From assembly GCF_002288925.2 (NCBI RefSeq), contig NW_022098008.1:6662607-6726606 (forward strand): DNA of 64,000 nucleotides. The letters run 5' to 3'. The stretch's first letter is position 1. Each line of letters starts with the position of its first letter. The translations under genes and the position numbers were made by a program. Below the pieces are notes generated by a model. That model made no database searches, was not told the origin of the DNA, and saw nothing but the letters and a program-made list of their open reading frames with translations. Below are positions 20,992-34,581 of the stretch, one piece after another. Source of the DNA: Delphinapterus leucas (lineage: Eukaryota; Chordata; Mammalia; Artiodactyla; Monodontidae).

Positions 20992-23900
20992 ATGTGGCCA
21001 TAAATTCGGAGGGAAGTTTCATAGAACTTGGATGGACTAAATGAACAATAATGCTTGCATTAATTAGATCAATTTATTCAGATTTATGAGAATTTACAAC
21101 ACTGAAGACCCTCTGACCATGATTTCTCTCTTTTTTCATGCCAACAGCATTTTGTTCACAATTTGTTTCCTGACTGGAATGACTACCCTTTCTCCAATAT
21201 CTATCTTTTTTTTTTTCCAATATCTATCTTTATGTGTAATTCCAGGTAATCCCCCCAGGCCAGCTCTGGCTTGATTTTTCTGCTCATCCCCCCCGCCCCC
21301 CGCCTCAGTAATCTTATTGTCTGGTGACTTTTAGCTCATGTTGACTCTGGAATTTGTGAATTATTAAAACAAATTATCCACTTTTGTACTGGCCTTAGAT
21401 TTTAATTGAACTGCTGCTTTGCTATCTAACTCGTAATTTTTTTTTCTCTTGCATCCCAAATTTTACAGTGTATAGGTCAAGGACTAGTTCCCTGCATGTA
21501 TGCTCTTTGGGAAGGAGTGAAAAGAATATTTTAAAATTATCTTTAAAAATCCATAAAAATATAAAGCACCAATCCCGTATGATTATAAAATTCAACAAAA
21601 TGGCAGAGCCAAAACAAGTTTTGTTACTTTAAGAGATGAACATATTTTTGTAGTTAAGATACATATAATAATAGTGATAATTACAAGTGTCGATGAAGGT
21701 TCATAACAGTAACCATGAAAGCAAACACTAGGCGTGTGTCATTTGACCTTAAGAATGAGAAGTGACAGTTTTCCTCAAAGCAGGAAAGTTCAAGGATAAC
21801 CAGAACTTTTAGTGATTTACTTGGGATGTGGGGAGGGATGTAGGGCGCTATACACATGTAGCTCCCCCTCTTCCACCAGGAGACAGGTATTTCTTTGAAT
21901 TTTAAAAGTTTGTCATTCGAAAAGAGTGTTTTTGAATCAGGTTTTGCAATTTAGTCACTAACTCACTCAGTTATCTTTCATTGATTCATTTATTTATTCC
22001 TTATATTAAATAAGTTCCTTTTGTTTAGTCGCCCATGGCACTGAGCCCAGAGGAGAGAGACACAATTAGACACGGATCTCACTTCCACAAACACCTGCCC
22101 TGGGGATTTAACAGTCCTGTGGGGACATAGCTAAGGAAGTGTCTGGTAAGAGCTAGTGTGGTGGGTTGAGGCAGAGAGGAGCTTGGGGTGTCACGGGAAG
22201 GCAGGGGCTGCACAGCACCTCACTTCCACCTGGAGTCCATGGTGGGTGGGCTGGGGGCTTCCCTGGATGAGGCAACACATTTATCTGTGTAGCTACCACT
22301 GTCTGCCCTGCATTCTCCCCTGGATGCTAATGGTTAGAGCTTTCATGGGAAGATCGGGGAGTATGAATCCCAACTTGCTACATGGGAACAATTGTCGCTA
22401 GATGCTCTACAATTTTTATCTGTTACATTATTTCCTGGCCCTTTAACCATATATTCTGGTCACTAAATAGAATGACAAATCTCCACATTCAAAGAGTTCT
22501 AAACGATGTAATACAAATCCAAATTTCCAGTTGGTTTGAGCAAAATCCCATGAGAGGAACATGGGCTTGTCCTACAATTCCAGCTTTGAGTGATCCCATC
22601 TGAGGCATCATTCTAATAAACGACCCTGAAATTTGTTTCACTCTAACTGCCATCCTTATGGCTATACATTTCTGACAAAGATACTGCTCATTGATATGTG
22701 AAATTCAGGTTTTAGACAAATGTGTCCATTATGACATATCTCATGTGAACATTGTCCTAGATCTCTGGTGGTTGATGTAGAATAAGCATGCATGGTTGCC
22801 TGTAAATCTGGTGCTCAGTTTTGCCATAAACCTACTATCCAACATGATTACAAATAAAAACCTGAATGCACTAGGCTATCAAAAGATAATACCATGTGCT
22901 TAAACTTCCTCTCAATGTTCCTTTCTCCAATCTCATTTCTATTTCTTGTCATCAGTTTTTGCTCTACCTGAAAGGATCATGAGTGTAAACCATTATGTCT
23001 TTTCTTCTCTTTTGAAATAGGCAAGAATTCTAATTAGCAATTGTCCATGATGATAGACTTAACTTTTTTCTTTCCCATTAAAATAAAAAGAATTCAATCT
23101 ATTTGATGCAGGCAGATGACCACACACACATTTTTTTAAAACTGTTTTACCGTTTTACTTTTTTCATTGTGTAATTTTACTAAACATCCTATTTTATATT
23201 TGTGCACAACTGTCAGGAAGGTTTAATGAAACTTTGTGAATATCGCTGTCTGCCTTTGAGGACTACAGTGAGTTGTTTTCCGAAACTGGCAAGATGAAAA
23301 ATAGAATTGTCTGCAGGTTAGGTTAGGTTAATTAAAAGAAACCAAACAAACAGATTTCAAATGGATAAAAGCAAGGATTTGTAAAATCATCCTACAGAGT
23401 TAAAATAGTAATCCAGACTTTGCTGTAACTGACTGAAGGAATCAAGGTATTTAAATATGAAGTGTGTCTTTTAGAATAGGGGTTTTCTATGAGAGGTTGC
23501 GTGGCCACTTGAAGACTTCTTGGTAGGTGTCCTTCTGGGCTGCTCTTTGTGATGATGAAGATGCAGGAGGCTCAAGTGTTGACAGAATTTGATGCTGTTA
23601 TGGTGCCTGATCCCACCCTTCAGGTTTTCCCTCTCTCCTCTCTCCACCTGCAATGTGGTGAAGTCTGCATCATGAGACAATGGAGAATGACAGTGTTATT
23701 TAATTAATAAACCAATGTAGAACTGTGGCTTAAGCTCCTTAATGAATGAGGGCGTTCTTCATCCCCTCCCCCACATCTAACTTTTGGGAAAGTACCACTT
23801 TCTGGTTGGCCATCAGGTAGAATTGGGAGAGGGGGCTAATTGAGATTCACAGGGGTCTCTGGGTTCACTTATCCTGCAGAGAGAGTAAGCGACCTGGATG

Positions 23901-24335
23901 TATACCTTTAATGCTCAGTGATACTCCCATTAGAAATTGTGCCTCAATAAATTTTGGAATCAAATTTAGATAATTTGAATTATAGATAATATATTAAGGT
24001 AAGAGTGCAAGTATATGACTATATGTCATCAAATAATATTATCTATGTGGGTGCGTAAAATAGACATAAGCATAATCGAGCATGCATAACTTTTGTACAT
24101 ATAGAAAAAATTCTGATGTGTAAGAATAAAATCTAAACTGTCATGATTTGTTTCCTAAAGGCAGGCAGTATGTTGTAGGAAACCCTCTTTCTGCTTTATA
24201 CTCCTAATGTATTAGATTGCTTTAAACTTTCTACCTATGAAATTAAGAAAAGATAAATAACAGATTATAACATAGACCTATAATTCAAAAAATCCCTTAA
24301 ATATGTTAAAATATTTAAAATACTCTTTCAGTTAG
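20992..24335. other. Long noncoding stretch
   Basis: No gene or clear repeat. There is a moderately GC-rich patch at 22.03-22.35 kb and a C-rich run at 21.29 kb. Frames of 62-81 codons are unsupported. Part of this may be conserved noncoding DNA, which cannot be judged without an alignment. Confidence 0.35.
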
Positions 24336-24337
24336 GT

Positions 24338-24470
24338 ATGTCTATGGCCTTGATGGTGGTGATAGTTTCACAAATTTATACTTGTCCCCAAATTCATTGA
24401 ATTGTATACAGTGAATGCGTACAGCTTTTTACATGTCAATCATACCTCAATAAACTGGTTTTAAGAATAC
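24338..24470 (+). mobile_element. L1 3'UTR terminus
   Basis: 'cttgatggtggtgatagttt', 'gtacagctttttacatgtca' and 'cctcaataaactgg' match the terminal 3'UTR of older mammalian L1. Only the last ~130 bp is present. Confidence 0.7.
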
Positions 24471-24716
24471 CCTCATTCTCTTGTAGCCTATGATGATGTT
24501 ATGTAAATGTTTATTACATATATTAATTCATTTGTTCATTAAAGAACTTTTGTCCCCCAAGATCTTGATAACGTAGAGACATAGACTGTAAGGGTTTTGA
24601 AATATGTCTTCACACCATGGCAAATTGTTCTACACCTGGGAAATGGATCATAAAGTTGAGATATAGTTTAATTTCACATTTTCAACTAATCCCTGTTTTC
24701 TAAAGACAATGTGGCA

Positions 24717-25040
24717 GGGCTTCCCTGGTGGCGCAGTGGTTAAGAATCCACCTGCCAATGCAGGGGACACGGGTTTGAGCCCTGGTCCAGGAAGATCCCA
24801 CATGCTGTGGAGCAACTACGCCCATAAGCCACAGCTACTGAGCCCACTTGCCACAACTACTGAAGCCTGTGCACCTAGAGCCTGTGCTCTGCAACAAAAG
24901 AAGCCACTGAAATGAGAAGGCTGTGCATCACAACGAAGAGTAGTTCCCGCTCGCCGCAACTAGAGAAAGCCGCACTCAGCAACGAAGACCCAACACAGCC
25001 AAAAATAAATTAATTAATTTTAAAAAAAACATAAAAAAAA
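24717..25040 (+). mobile_element. CHR-type SINE, long form
   Basis: Head 'ggcttccctggtggcgcagt', B-box GGTTTGAGCCC, long body with 'ctagagaaagccgcactcag', then an A/T-rich tail. Flanks taaagacaatgtggca (24701-24716) and taaagacaacatggca (25041-25056) differ at two positions. Confidence 0.92.
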
Positions 25041-25795
25041 TAAAGACAACATGGCAGTGAAAATTCAATAATGCAAAACTCAGATTAAAGAAAAATTGTA
25101 GGACTTTGCATGGCTAATTTCTAGGGTGAATATATAGGAATTAATTTAAAATAAAGTGCTCTAGGACTTTATCACTTTTTAGTAATATATTAATATCACA
25201 ATATTTCAACTCAATCATTGTGGTCATTATTTATGAAATCTGCCTTATTCTCCAAGCTGTGTGGCTCCATGAACTGCAGTGAAGATTGGACAAGAAGATG
25301 TTGTCTATTTACTACATGACCATGTTACTAGAAAATTCATTTCACAGCATTCAGAACAGTTAGGACCTACCTAACAATTTGAAGATATGTCAAAACAAAA
25401 ATAAATGTAAAAAGTGATAGTATGGTGTATCATAAGACTGTCTGGACTTGGAATTTTTTTCAAGTGGTATTTACTTATGCTGCGACTTCTGTGAGTTACC
25501 AGAGTTCTTTGAATTTCACTCCTGCCCTAAACTCCTTGTATGAGTCAGACAAACCTGTGGAAATGGAGTTTAGGCACACATTAAATTCTCAAGTGTGAAT
25601 CAAAAGTGCCATTTGTCATTTTATTACTAGTTACTTTTAAAATTTGTCATGAGATTCTTCAATGGTTTTCTTTTCTAAAAATTAATATTTTAACAATATG
25701 TTAAAAACTATACCCAAAATATAATATAAAATGATTTTTTGTGTGTTTTGTTGCTCCAACAAGGCCATCTTAACCATGAATAAAAATCCAATATT

Positions 25796-25838
25796 CCTTC
25801 CCTCCCTCCCTCCCTCCCTTCCTTCCTTCTTTTCTTCC
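25796..25838. repeat. (TCCC)n/(TTCC)n pyrimidine tract
   Basis: About 40 bp of tandem CCCT and TTCC units. Confidence 0.85.
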
Positions 25839-25969
25839 TATATGTTTCTGAAATATTTCCTTCTTCCTACATTTCTGAAACCCTGTGTTTTCCTGAGGCC
25901 CTGTCACTGACACTAATGAATATATATTTTTTTACTTTGCATGGGGATTTCATTTTTGTGATAGCTGGA

Positions 25970-26250
25970 GAAGGTGATATTTTTTCTTTCAATTGTGAAC
26001 AGGTTGCTGAGCTGTTCTGTGATGAATGGCTTTAAGTGCAGCAATTAAACCTTGAAATCGCCTGCTGCATTTTGCCCTTTCTGACCCGGCAACCCCCGTT
26101 GGGTGCATAATGTCCTCTGCCAGCGGGGTGAGTACCTATTTCAGTCTGTCAATTATTTATTATTCTTCAGTTTGCCTGTGCAGTAATTGCCCTAATGTAG
26201 CTGGTTTTAATGGCAGCACATTTAAATTTTATGAAACACACTGAAAAGGG
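25970..26250. promoter_or_regulatory. Candidate conserved noncoding element
   Basis: A repeat-free segment of intermediate GC between AT-rich flanks. It carries several TAATT/TTTAATGG homeodomain-type cores (for example 'gcagtaattgccctaatgta' near 26180). It has no open frame. The appearance is that of a developmental enhancer, but this is a judgement by eye only. Confidence 0.25.
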
Positions 26251-26692
26251 TAACAAGGGATATGAAGAAAATTATTATATAAAGTTGAACACAGCGAAAG
26301 AAACATTAGTGGGAAATTTGAAAAAAATTTTAAATTACTTTCAACTTCCTTGAAAAGATACTCTTTTATATAAAATTAGTTTACATAAGGGGAAAAGCTT
26401 ATATTTAAAGTCAAACAAATGCTAATTTAAGAATTTCCTACCCTCATTAGAGATACTATATCAATGTAGAGCTGCTCTGTTAAACACAGTATTATATGAA
26501 ATACTCAAAAATAACTAAAATGAAAACAAAAGAAATCAAGGGAATTAAAAACAAAAAGAGTGTTTGTGATCATGTTATCATTCAGGAGCCAAATGGAATA
26601 TTATGCCGAAGCTAGAAAAGATAAAACTTTTAAGAGTTTTACCAAGAAAAATAAAAAATTGTTAGAAATCACTCTTCCCAATCAAACATCTT

Positions 26693-27017
26693 TCTTTTTT
26701 TTTTTTTAAGAAAATGTTGGGGGTAGGAGTTTATTAATTGTATTTATTTATTTTTGCTGTGTTGGGTCTTCGTTTCTGTGTGAGGGCTTTCTCCAGTTGT
26801 GGCAAGCGGGGGCCACTCTTCATCGCGGTGTGCGGGCCTCTCACTATCGCGGCCTCTCTAGTTGTGGAGCACAGGCTCCAGACGCGCAGGCTCAGTAGTT
26901 GTGGCTCACGGGCCCAGTCGCTCCGTGGCATGTGGGATCCTCCCAGACCAGGGCTCGAACCCGTGTCCCCTGCATTATCAGGCAGATTCTCAACCACTGC
27001 GCCACCAGGGAAGCCCA
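26693..27017 (-). mobile_element. CHR-type SINE, long/intermediate form
   Basis: The complement begins GGGCTTCCCTGGTGGCGCAG at 27016, with the B-box region GGTTCGAGCCC. The T-rich tail is at 26693-26708, separated from the body by about 35 bp of atypical sequence. Target duplication aaacatctt at 26684-26692 and 27018-27026. Four overlapping frames here are shadows. Confidence 0.92.
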
Positions 27018-27026
27018 AAACATCTT

Positions 27027-28580
27027 AATGGTAGAGCTGAATGCTATTTATTTAAGTGGTATAGTACTGAAATCTCTCTAGTATTTAAATACTAATTGTG
27101 ATTTTAAAGAAATATTCACTAATTTAATAAACGTTAATGTCATCTATCAGGATGGGAAGTAAGACCCATAAGTCAAAGGATGTGGGCAGCAAATCAATTT
27201 TCTCAACAAATTTTGAGAGTTTTCATTTTTCACTCTTGCACTTTACTGGCATTCGTTCATTATATTTGTAGACCATCCTGGCAACTAACAAGTTTTTTCT
27301 TGTTTATTTACAGACAAGTTTGGATTCAGTCATGTTTATTTTATTAACTTAATGAACCACAAATTCCATTTAGCTAATAAATCCTTTGTCCTATTTTTCC
27401 TATTTTATCTATCATTTTCCAATGGTATTGTCAGGGAAAATAATAAATATTCATCCTCAGATTTTAGGAACATCAGAGAAGTGTTAAGATAAAGATGACT
27501 GAATTCATGAGTTTACCATGACACAGATGTTTCGCTAATTATAAATCTTCATTTAAGAAAAACATTTTAACACAGTTTTAATTATAAGCATAATTTGAAA
27601 AGTCTGTCAATTTTCAGTAACTATTAAGTTTTAGGAACCTGGCTTGAGAAATAAGAAGTAGCTAAATCCATGAAAGTCTACTCTGGGCTGGAAGTCATTT
27701 CAGGATCTATGTGCCACTCTTTCACTCTGCTTTGCTTCCTAAAATTAATATTGAAATATGGTGCTCAGTAGTATATTTATTTTAATTGCATAGATCATGA
27801 TTTTAGTGAAAATAACTAAAATATATTGGATTGAGCCAAGGAAAATCTCTGAAAAGGAGATATTCCTTAGTATAACAGTGTAGTAATATTCAATTTAAAT
27901 TATAATAACTGAGAGGGATTCATATAGAATTCTAATTTAAAATTAGAAAATTCTGACCCAAATATAATGGGAAAACTGTGTGAACTCTTACCCTACCTTC
28001 TCCAAAAGACTTATTCTCACCAGTTATTTTTTAAACCACAACTTCCAAAAGACTAGAGTGTGATAGTTGTCTAAGCTTTTCAAGTAAATTCTCATGTGTT
28101 TACAGGTAATGATGAAAGTAAATCTTTCTAATCAATTTTGTGGAAATTGTTCTACATAAATAAATGTTTTTCAAAATAATGTAGATTTCCTGTAATATCT
28201 AATTTGAAGAAATTCTTCAAAACCCAATATACGCATTAAGTAAAGTGAGTGCTGTTGGTTCATTGGGTAATTCCGAGGCTTAGATACAGACAGGATCGTC
28301 ATATGTGAAGATTTCAATCTGGCTCTTTTGACACTGCTTTGATAAATATCCTCACAAGATTCCTTAAGTTCTTCAGATGTTTCTGAAAGGTTATGTGAAT
28401 GAAAGTGTGCAAAACACTAATGGCTACAGCTTGCCCAAGGAATTGAAGTCAGCTAAAGAAATCAGGTCAAAGGGTTCAATTTAAAGCATACATTCAGGCT
28501 TTGAAAACAATGGTTAAAATATAAGATTACAAAAAGGATTCATGGGAGTGACCTGAGAACAGTATTTTGTCAATGTTGTC
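27027..28580. other. AT-rich noncoding stretch
   Basis: No recognised repeat and no frame of 60 codons or more that I can support. Confidence 0.4.
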
Positions 28581-28584
28581 GATG

Positions 28585-28800
28585 ATCATAATAATAGTTT
28601 GGCATTTACTGGGCACCTATTCTACTCCAAGCACTATGACTCGTGACTTATAAATATTATCTCATTGAATCCTTACTAACTTTTTATGAGTGAAGTTGAT
28701 TTCCACACTGAAGCCCGGAGGGCATGCATCGCTTGCTGGATAATTGCCAAGTCAGTTGCCAACTGTAGGATTCCCTGACTTTACAGCCCTTGGTTTCCAC
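28585..28800 (-). mobile_element. MIR SINE fragment
   Basis: 'ataatagtttggcatttact', 'aagcactatgactcgtgact' and 'ttatctcattgaatccttac' follow the complement of the MIR consensus. Ancient, diverged tRNA-derived SINE shared by mammals. Confidence 0.65.
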
Positions 28801-29054
28801 CCTGGGATTTAATTGCATTTGCCGTTTACATTCAAACAGGTCAGCTGGGCTGAATGTTTTCACAAATGACTAATGTGAAAGTCAAAGTTAGTGGACCCAC
28901 AGATTTGGCACTGGACTGATCCAAAATTATTTTTCTCATTATTGTCAATGGAAAAAAAATTTCTTGTTTTCACTCCTCCCTTTATCACTAGATCAGATTA
29001 AGAGAACACACATTTTTTTTTCCCAAAGTAAATCCACTCCAAATTTAACTGTAG
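28801..29054. other. Noncoding stretch
   Basis: Repeat-free by eye. Unremarkable composition. Confidence 0.35.
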
Positions 29055-29600
29055 TGATTTTTATTAAAAACATACAAAGCTAATAACAAAATCTTTAACC
29101 CCACTCAAACGTCCACTAATAGAAAACTGGTTAAATAAAAATATGGTTCAGCCACAAAATAAAGTACCACGCTATCATAAAAATATATAAGGAATAACGT
29201 TTATATAATACTGTGGAATGATTTCCAGGTTGAATGATAAAAGTATGTATCATCTGCTACTGTTTGCTTAAGAAAAGGGACACATACATGTATATACAGA
29301 CATACACAAGTGCACACATATACATATATACGTAAGTACACATACAGTACACACACAGCACATACACACCCACATGCACAAATACCTATGTATATTTTAT
29401 ATATATACATATAGAGAGAGATACACATATTTCTTTATGTTAGAAAAAATAAAGAAAGTATAAATTGTAAACTTTAAGAGAATGATTACCAGTAGGAAGG
29501 ATATAGGATAGAAGAGAAAGGGATAAAACTGCACCTTCTTTTGTAGAATGAATTTTGAGAACAAATGAATATTTAAACAATTATGAAACACAATTTAAAG
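29055..29600 (+). mobile_element. Ancient L1 3' end (L1M-type)
   Basis: 'agaaaactggttaaataaaa' and 'tgtggaatgatttccaggtt' match the L1M ORF2 end/3'UTR in sense. The later part is occupied by a CA/TA-rich tract at 29.28-29.41 kb. Confidence 0.6.
29280..29412. repeat. Imperfect (CA)n/(TA)n-rich tract
   Basis: Degenerate ACACAT/ATATAC units over about 130 bp, within the L1 relic. Frames across it are low-complexity. Confidence 0.75.
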
Positions 29601-29904
29601 AAGGGAATCCACAACTGAAAGCAAAATGAAAGTGAAATGAGGGACCTGTGTATTGAGTTCATGGCATAATCACACGGAGAGAAACTCTTCTAAATGTCTT
29701 TAAAACAGTAATTTGGCATGATTTGGAGGGGTGGTATTGTGAGAAGAAAACTTAGAGACACCTAGCATAGACAACACTTTTGAGGTATTTTGGTAGATAG
29801 ATAAATGGGAAAGTGGCTAACGCAAGCTGTGGAGTCAAGGGAGAATATATACTGATGTATATACACACACACAACCAGAGAGGCACATATGTCCATGTAC
29901 ATAC
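29601..29904. other. Noncoding stretch
   Basis: Nothing recognised. Confidence 0.35.
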
Positions 29905-29960
29905 TGGAGTATAAGTGGAACGTGCTGTTCAAACCCATGTTATTCAAGGGTCATCTGTAT
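29905..29960 (-). mobile_element. End of a Tigger/pogo-type DNA transposon (tentative)
   Basis: 'tgctgttcaaacccatgtta' followed by 'ttcaagggtcatctgta' resembles the terminal inverted repeat of a pogo-class element. Only one end is recognisable. Confidence 0.45.
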
Positions 29961-32900
29961 TTCGTTTGGATGATACTAAAATAAGAGTATGAATTTATGT
30001 TGATGATTAGCTCATGAACAGCAATTTAATTTCTTGCTTTTTCTTTTTTCTTTCAGCTGTAAAGTGGGATAAAATCTTGCTCATGAGTTTGTAATCCTGA
30101 TTAAATTCCATAAGGAAACATCTACTGGGTGCCCAGGAGGCTGTCTTGCTCACAGCAGTCCTCTGTACATAGAAGTCCTCCTTCCATCGCTTGCTTCTTC
30201 GATCAGTAAGTCAGTGCACAATGGCTGCCTATCTATCCGGGGTGTAAGTCAGCGTGTGAGAAGCACTGGGATACACCAACACAAATCACCTTTGATCTGC
30301 TAGGTCCTGAGGAAGGTCGTGGTCTTCTTGGGAGCACATGGCTGTTAAAGTTAATTGATTATGCGATCCATATGGAGGCTCTTCTAGGATTTCCATTCCA
30401 GGAAAAGATCATCTTTCCATGTCAACTCATGGGCTTTAGATTTTATTTATACTGCTACCTTACAGAGATATTTGATTACTGTATGTCATTTAATTCTACG
30501 AAAACTATACAAGGAATAACTCTATCCATTATGGAGTTGGGCAAATAACTTTTAGCTGATAAATGTTTCAATTAAAATCTAGTCTTATGATTCTGTTCAC
30601 GTTCCCTGGGTCTGTGTTTCTCCCCATGGGGCTGACTTGTCCAGGAATGTGAAGTTAATTGGGCTGAGTGGACGCTGGGGCTTGTTTCTTTTCCCCAGTG
30701 GTCCAGGGGCTGTGTCCGTACTGTGCAAGGCTAGATGTTCGCCAGCTGTGAGAATAACATGATCTAATATATTTCCCAGGACACTAAACCCAAAATTCAG
30801 TGTTCAACTACATAATTCAATGTATTAAGTGTCTTATATTTTTCTTCTCTTATTCTTTCTTTTAAATTGATATTTATTATTTTAAACCTTTTTTGCTGTT
30901 TCCTACTGCATTTAATTTCACAAAAATATCAAATAAGTAAGAACGGAGGGGGTATACATCTCAAAAATAAACCCAAGATATTTCTTTTCATGTCTTTTAT
31001 GTGTCCTTTAGAAATGGGAAGAAATTATAAGATAGAAATGCTTATATTTGAGGAACTATAGCAATATAAAATCTTTGTATATATTATATATATATATACA
31101 TGTATGCATATATATTCTTTAGTGATGCCCTTTTCCATCTTTTCTATGGATGAGTGTTTATACTGCCAAGTTCGTTAATGAGAATTTAAATTTAAATTCA
31201 TTTTAACTACTGAAGTAGGGAATATTGGTTAACAACATAGTACTAATAAAAATATTGTTACCGTGAATTTATGCTACTTAATTGTAATGCATTCTTGTCT
31301 TATAATTCCCTAGGTGTAATAGAGCAAATGCATTAGTATATAGTGCCCAGGCCAGGCTGTAACCCTGGGAACACCTGGAGTGCACAGGATGGAACATCTG
31401 AGGGGTCATCTGGGCTGGCACGGGGGGAGAGCTGCCATGGAACTCAGCCCTGGCACAGCCTTGGGTGGGACTCAGCCAGGCCAAGGCCAAAGACAGATGC
31501 TCCCTGCAGATGGACCAGCCATCTGAGGGGCTGGGGGACTTCAGAGTGCAAATGTCAATCCAGATCTGAGTTAAACACATTTTAGATGTAACTGAATATT
31601 TATCCCTACACAAGAATGTTTAAGTCAGAGTGCCTGGAAAAGTTAGTGGATCAGTCTTAGTTTATTATTCAATAAAATTTTGTTTTCCCACTGTGGGGTG
31701 GAACTAGGACCTTGTCAGAGGACAGTATGTGCTGTTATAACAATAGACTGAACTTCACGCTTAACATATGTTACTTGGGTGTCTTAAGTCATGTCTGGGA
31801 CACGTATAACACAGTAAGAAAGCATGCGTGTAAACACACATCTTGCTCTTCTTGTTTTGTTTTTAATCTTTTATCCAGATGTTAGGTGCTTTTCATATGG
31901 GAGCATCCCATTCTTTGCAAAATTCTCATTCCCATTTCTACCACCCCACACCCCCTTACTATGCTGAGTGTCACAGATGACCCTGGGGCCACACCACTGC
32001 CATTTCCCAGTGCGGTGGTCTCAGCAGCCCCTCAGAAATCAAATTTAGAAGCAGACACAGCATAGTTTAATTCACACCCAACACCCCCTCTTATTGTTTG
32101 TTTCCGAGTTGATTAGCTGCCCTTCAACACTTTAGGGTCCTTGCGTTCTGTATGTTTTAGGAAATTTGGCTGATGGCAAATAAGTTTTTCTAGGTGTGTG
32201 ACAGATGTCAAAATCTCAGCACATGACATGATGTAATAACACACAAATGTGCCATTTTTGAGATACCCCGGAGTCTCCTCAGCTCAATCCATTTCCATTC
32301 AAGCCTTTCCATGCCTGAGTACAAAGACAATACTAGAATATCTGATTTCAACAAACATAACTTGTATCTGATGGCTCTTAAAAGCTTACCAGTAGCAATA
32401 TCATCTCTGCAGTAGGGGACAATGGAATTGCCATGGTCTTTATTTTGGGGTTTCTTTGCATTCTCTTATTTCTGTAAAGGTAATGTCAGTGGTACTCATT
32501 TTTTAAAGAGGACATACTAAAGTGGTGCCCGAATTTTGATGCTGACATTTTGTCATCCTTCCAAGAGATAAAGGAACACCTCCAACCTCAAATTCCACAG
32601 CTTGGAGAAGCCTAAAGCCTTCACAATTTCCTGACTCCCAGGCATCTCCTGGGAGTCATGGCCCCATGGTTTGGGGTTCTGCTCTTGCACCTTTGTGATC
32701 TCTAGGCTGCTCTACAGTGACTCAGACATGAGCCTCTATGCTTCTCCAGATGGACCACCAAGAGCCTCCTCAGCCAGGTGGAGCACAATATGGCTCTTTG
32801 GGGAGTCTGGAGGGGAGAAGTTACAACAAACTCCACAGCGGCCCCACCTGACATTTCTGTGCTGTCTGCTCTCATTCTGACCACCAACCAGTGGGGCTGC

Positions 32901-33900
32901 TTTTTATCCTTCCTCTCCTATGACAATTGTTAAATAAATGCAAGAATGGATAAGTCTATTATGGGTATTCACGAGGAAGCATGCACGTTGAAACGTTATC
33001 CTAACCTGTATACATTTAAAACATGAGATACGGTCAGCCCTATTTGGGAAAAAGTGGAAAAAATAGACTTTTTGGAAAAATTCATTCAAACCTAAGTGTT
33101 ATTTGCTATGATTGCATTATCTAAGGCTGACTTTACTGTTGAACCTACAAACTCTTATGCCGATACAAAGTCAAGAGGTCTTCTATTCAGGCCCTTGTCA
33201 TGCCTTCCATGTTCACTTAAGCCTTTTTATACAACAAACAAAATGTCATGCATTTGAAAAATCTGTCACTAAAACAGACGGTCCAACTGTGGCTTTACTG
33301 CTTTTTATATCACTCCAGAGAAGTTTAAAGAAAGACATAGAGAGAAAGAAAAAAAAGCTCACATATATAGTTGTCTCAATAAAACAGTATTTTTCTAAAC
33401 ATAGACCTTTTGGGGAATATAAAATTCATATAAAATGTTTACTAAAATATGTATAATCTACCTTAAATACTATATGCTGTATATATTTTTTGGCTCTTAC
33501 ATGGTCCTCTAGATACATTTTCTCTTCTAGCAAATGTAATAAAGTAGAAGATTCTGTGTGATTCCTGTATGTGAGCAACATATTACTGTTGACCCAATTT
33601 CCCAATTTAGAAAACTTCTTTGGATTCTGTACTTTTTTCATCCTAGAAATCTGAGGGGAAGTACAAGTTGGAATATGAATTAACAGAAAGAAAAGCATAT
33701 ATCTACACTTGATTTACTTGTTGGTTTTTCTTTAACCTGCTTGTTCATACCAATGTCTAAGAAACTGTAAAGCTAGCACAAAGCAAAATTCTCTTAAGGA
33801 ATAGGGAGTTGCAAATGGGTATAAAAAACATATGTTTCATATATTATGAAAATTTTTTTTTTCTGTGGGCCCAGGCTACAGAATGACACGCTGATTTCAG
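29961..33900. other. Long noncoding stretch
   Basis: No recognised repeat family over nearly 4 kb except short AT tracts (31.07-31.10 kb). Frames of 60-114 codons (for example 31613-31278 minus, 33112-33456 plus) have no domain. A possible exon at 30057-30205 is reported separately. Confidence 0.35.
30057..30205 (+). other. Possible noncoding exon (splice-site pair only)
   Basis: A strong acceptor-like pyrimidine tract ending ...ctttcag at 30056 is followed, 149 bp later, by the consensus donor GTAAGT at 30206-30211. There is no open frame through it, so at most it would be a noncoding RNA exon. Such pairs occur by chance. Confidence 0.15.
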
Positions 33901-34565
33901 TAGAGACGTGTAGAAGCCAGGAATGGAGAAGGGATGCCCCTGCCCAGCCTGGGACATGTGGGCATGTGGAGGTGTGCACAGGGTCGTCTGTGCTGACTAT
34001 TGCCCAGTGAGGGGGGGATAAGGAGGGGATGAAGTTGAAGGTGAGTTCCATTTTGGAAGTCATTGAATTCTGAGTTTAGGAATTTGAAATTAACCTGATG
34101 ATCTGTGGGAAAATAATTAAATATTTGGAGTGGGAAAGTGATATCATCAAAGGAATGCCCCAGAAAAGCTAGGTGGAGTCTGTGGTGTATGTTAAAGCAG
34201 GAGAGAAAGTGCAGCAGAGGGAAGGCATGGGGAGGTATTGCAGTAGTTAGTCTAAGCAATGGTCTCCAAATTGGGGTGCATGCACCAATCCATCCAGATG
34301 GGGTACATTTTTCCAATGTATGTGCACATTTATTTTCAAATCAACCATTTTAATGTCATCCTTTGTACTTGTTTCATAATGTACACAACATAACAGCAGT
34401 TGTGTATAATTCTTCGGTAAATCAGTGTAGATGCCTTGTGAGGGGTTGCCAATAACTGTTTACTGGTGGAGATTATGGTTTGAAGGTGAAGATAGTCTAG
34501 TGGGAGGGACAATGGAGAGGAAGGGGTAGATGCAAGAAACCTTCTCAAGGTGGAGTGAGCAACTA
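33901..34565. other. Old unidentified interspersed repeat, possibly split by a DNA element
   Basis: 34.11-34.25 kb and 34.45-34.56 kb read like two halves of one old repeat ('gtattgcagtagttag', 'tggagattatggtttgaagg'). About 190 bp starting 'aatggtctccaaattggggt' seems inserted between them. A similar old repeat piece occurs near 41.53-41.75 kb. I cannot name either part. Confidence 0.3.
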
Positions 34566-34581
34566 TTCTAATGATAATTTT

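Larger units (their letters stand above)
25057..26683. other. Noncoding stretch with candidate conserved element
   Basis: Largely single-copy in appearance. It contains a TCCC/TTCC low-complexity tract near 25.8 kb and a repeat-free, mixed-composition segment at 25.97-26.25 kb that I flag separately. Confidence 0.4.
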
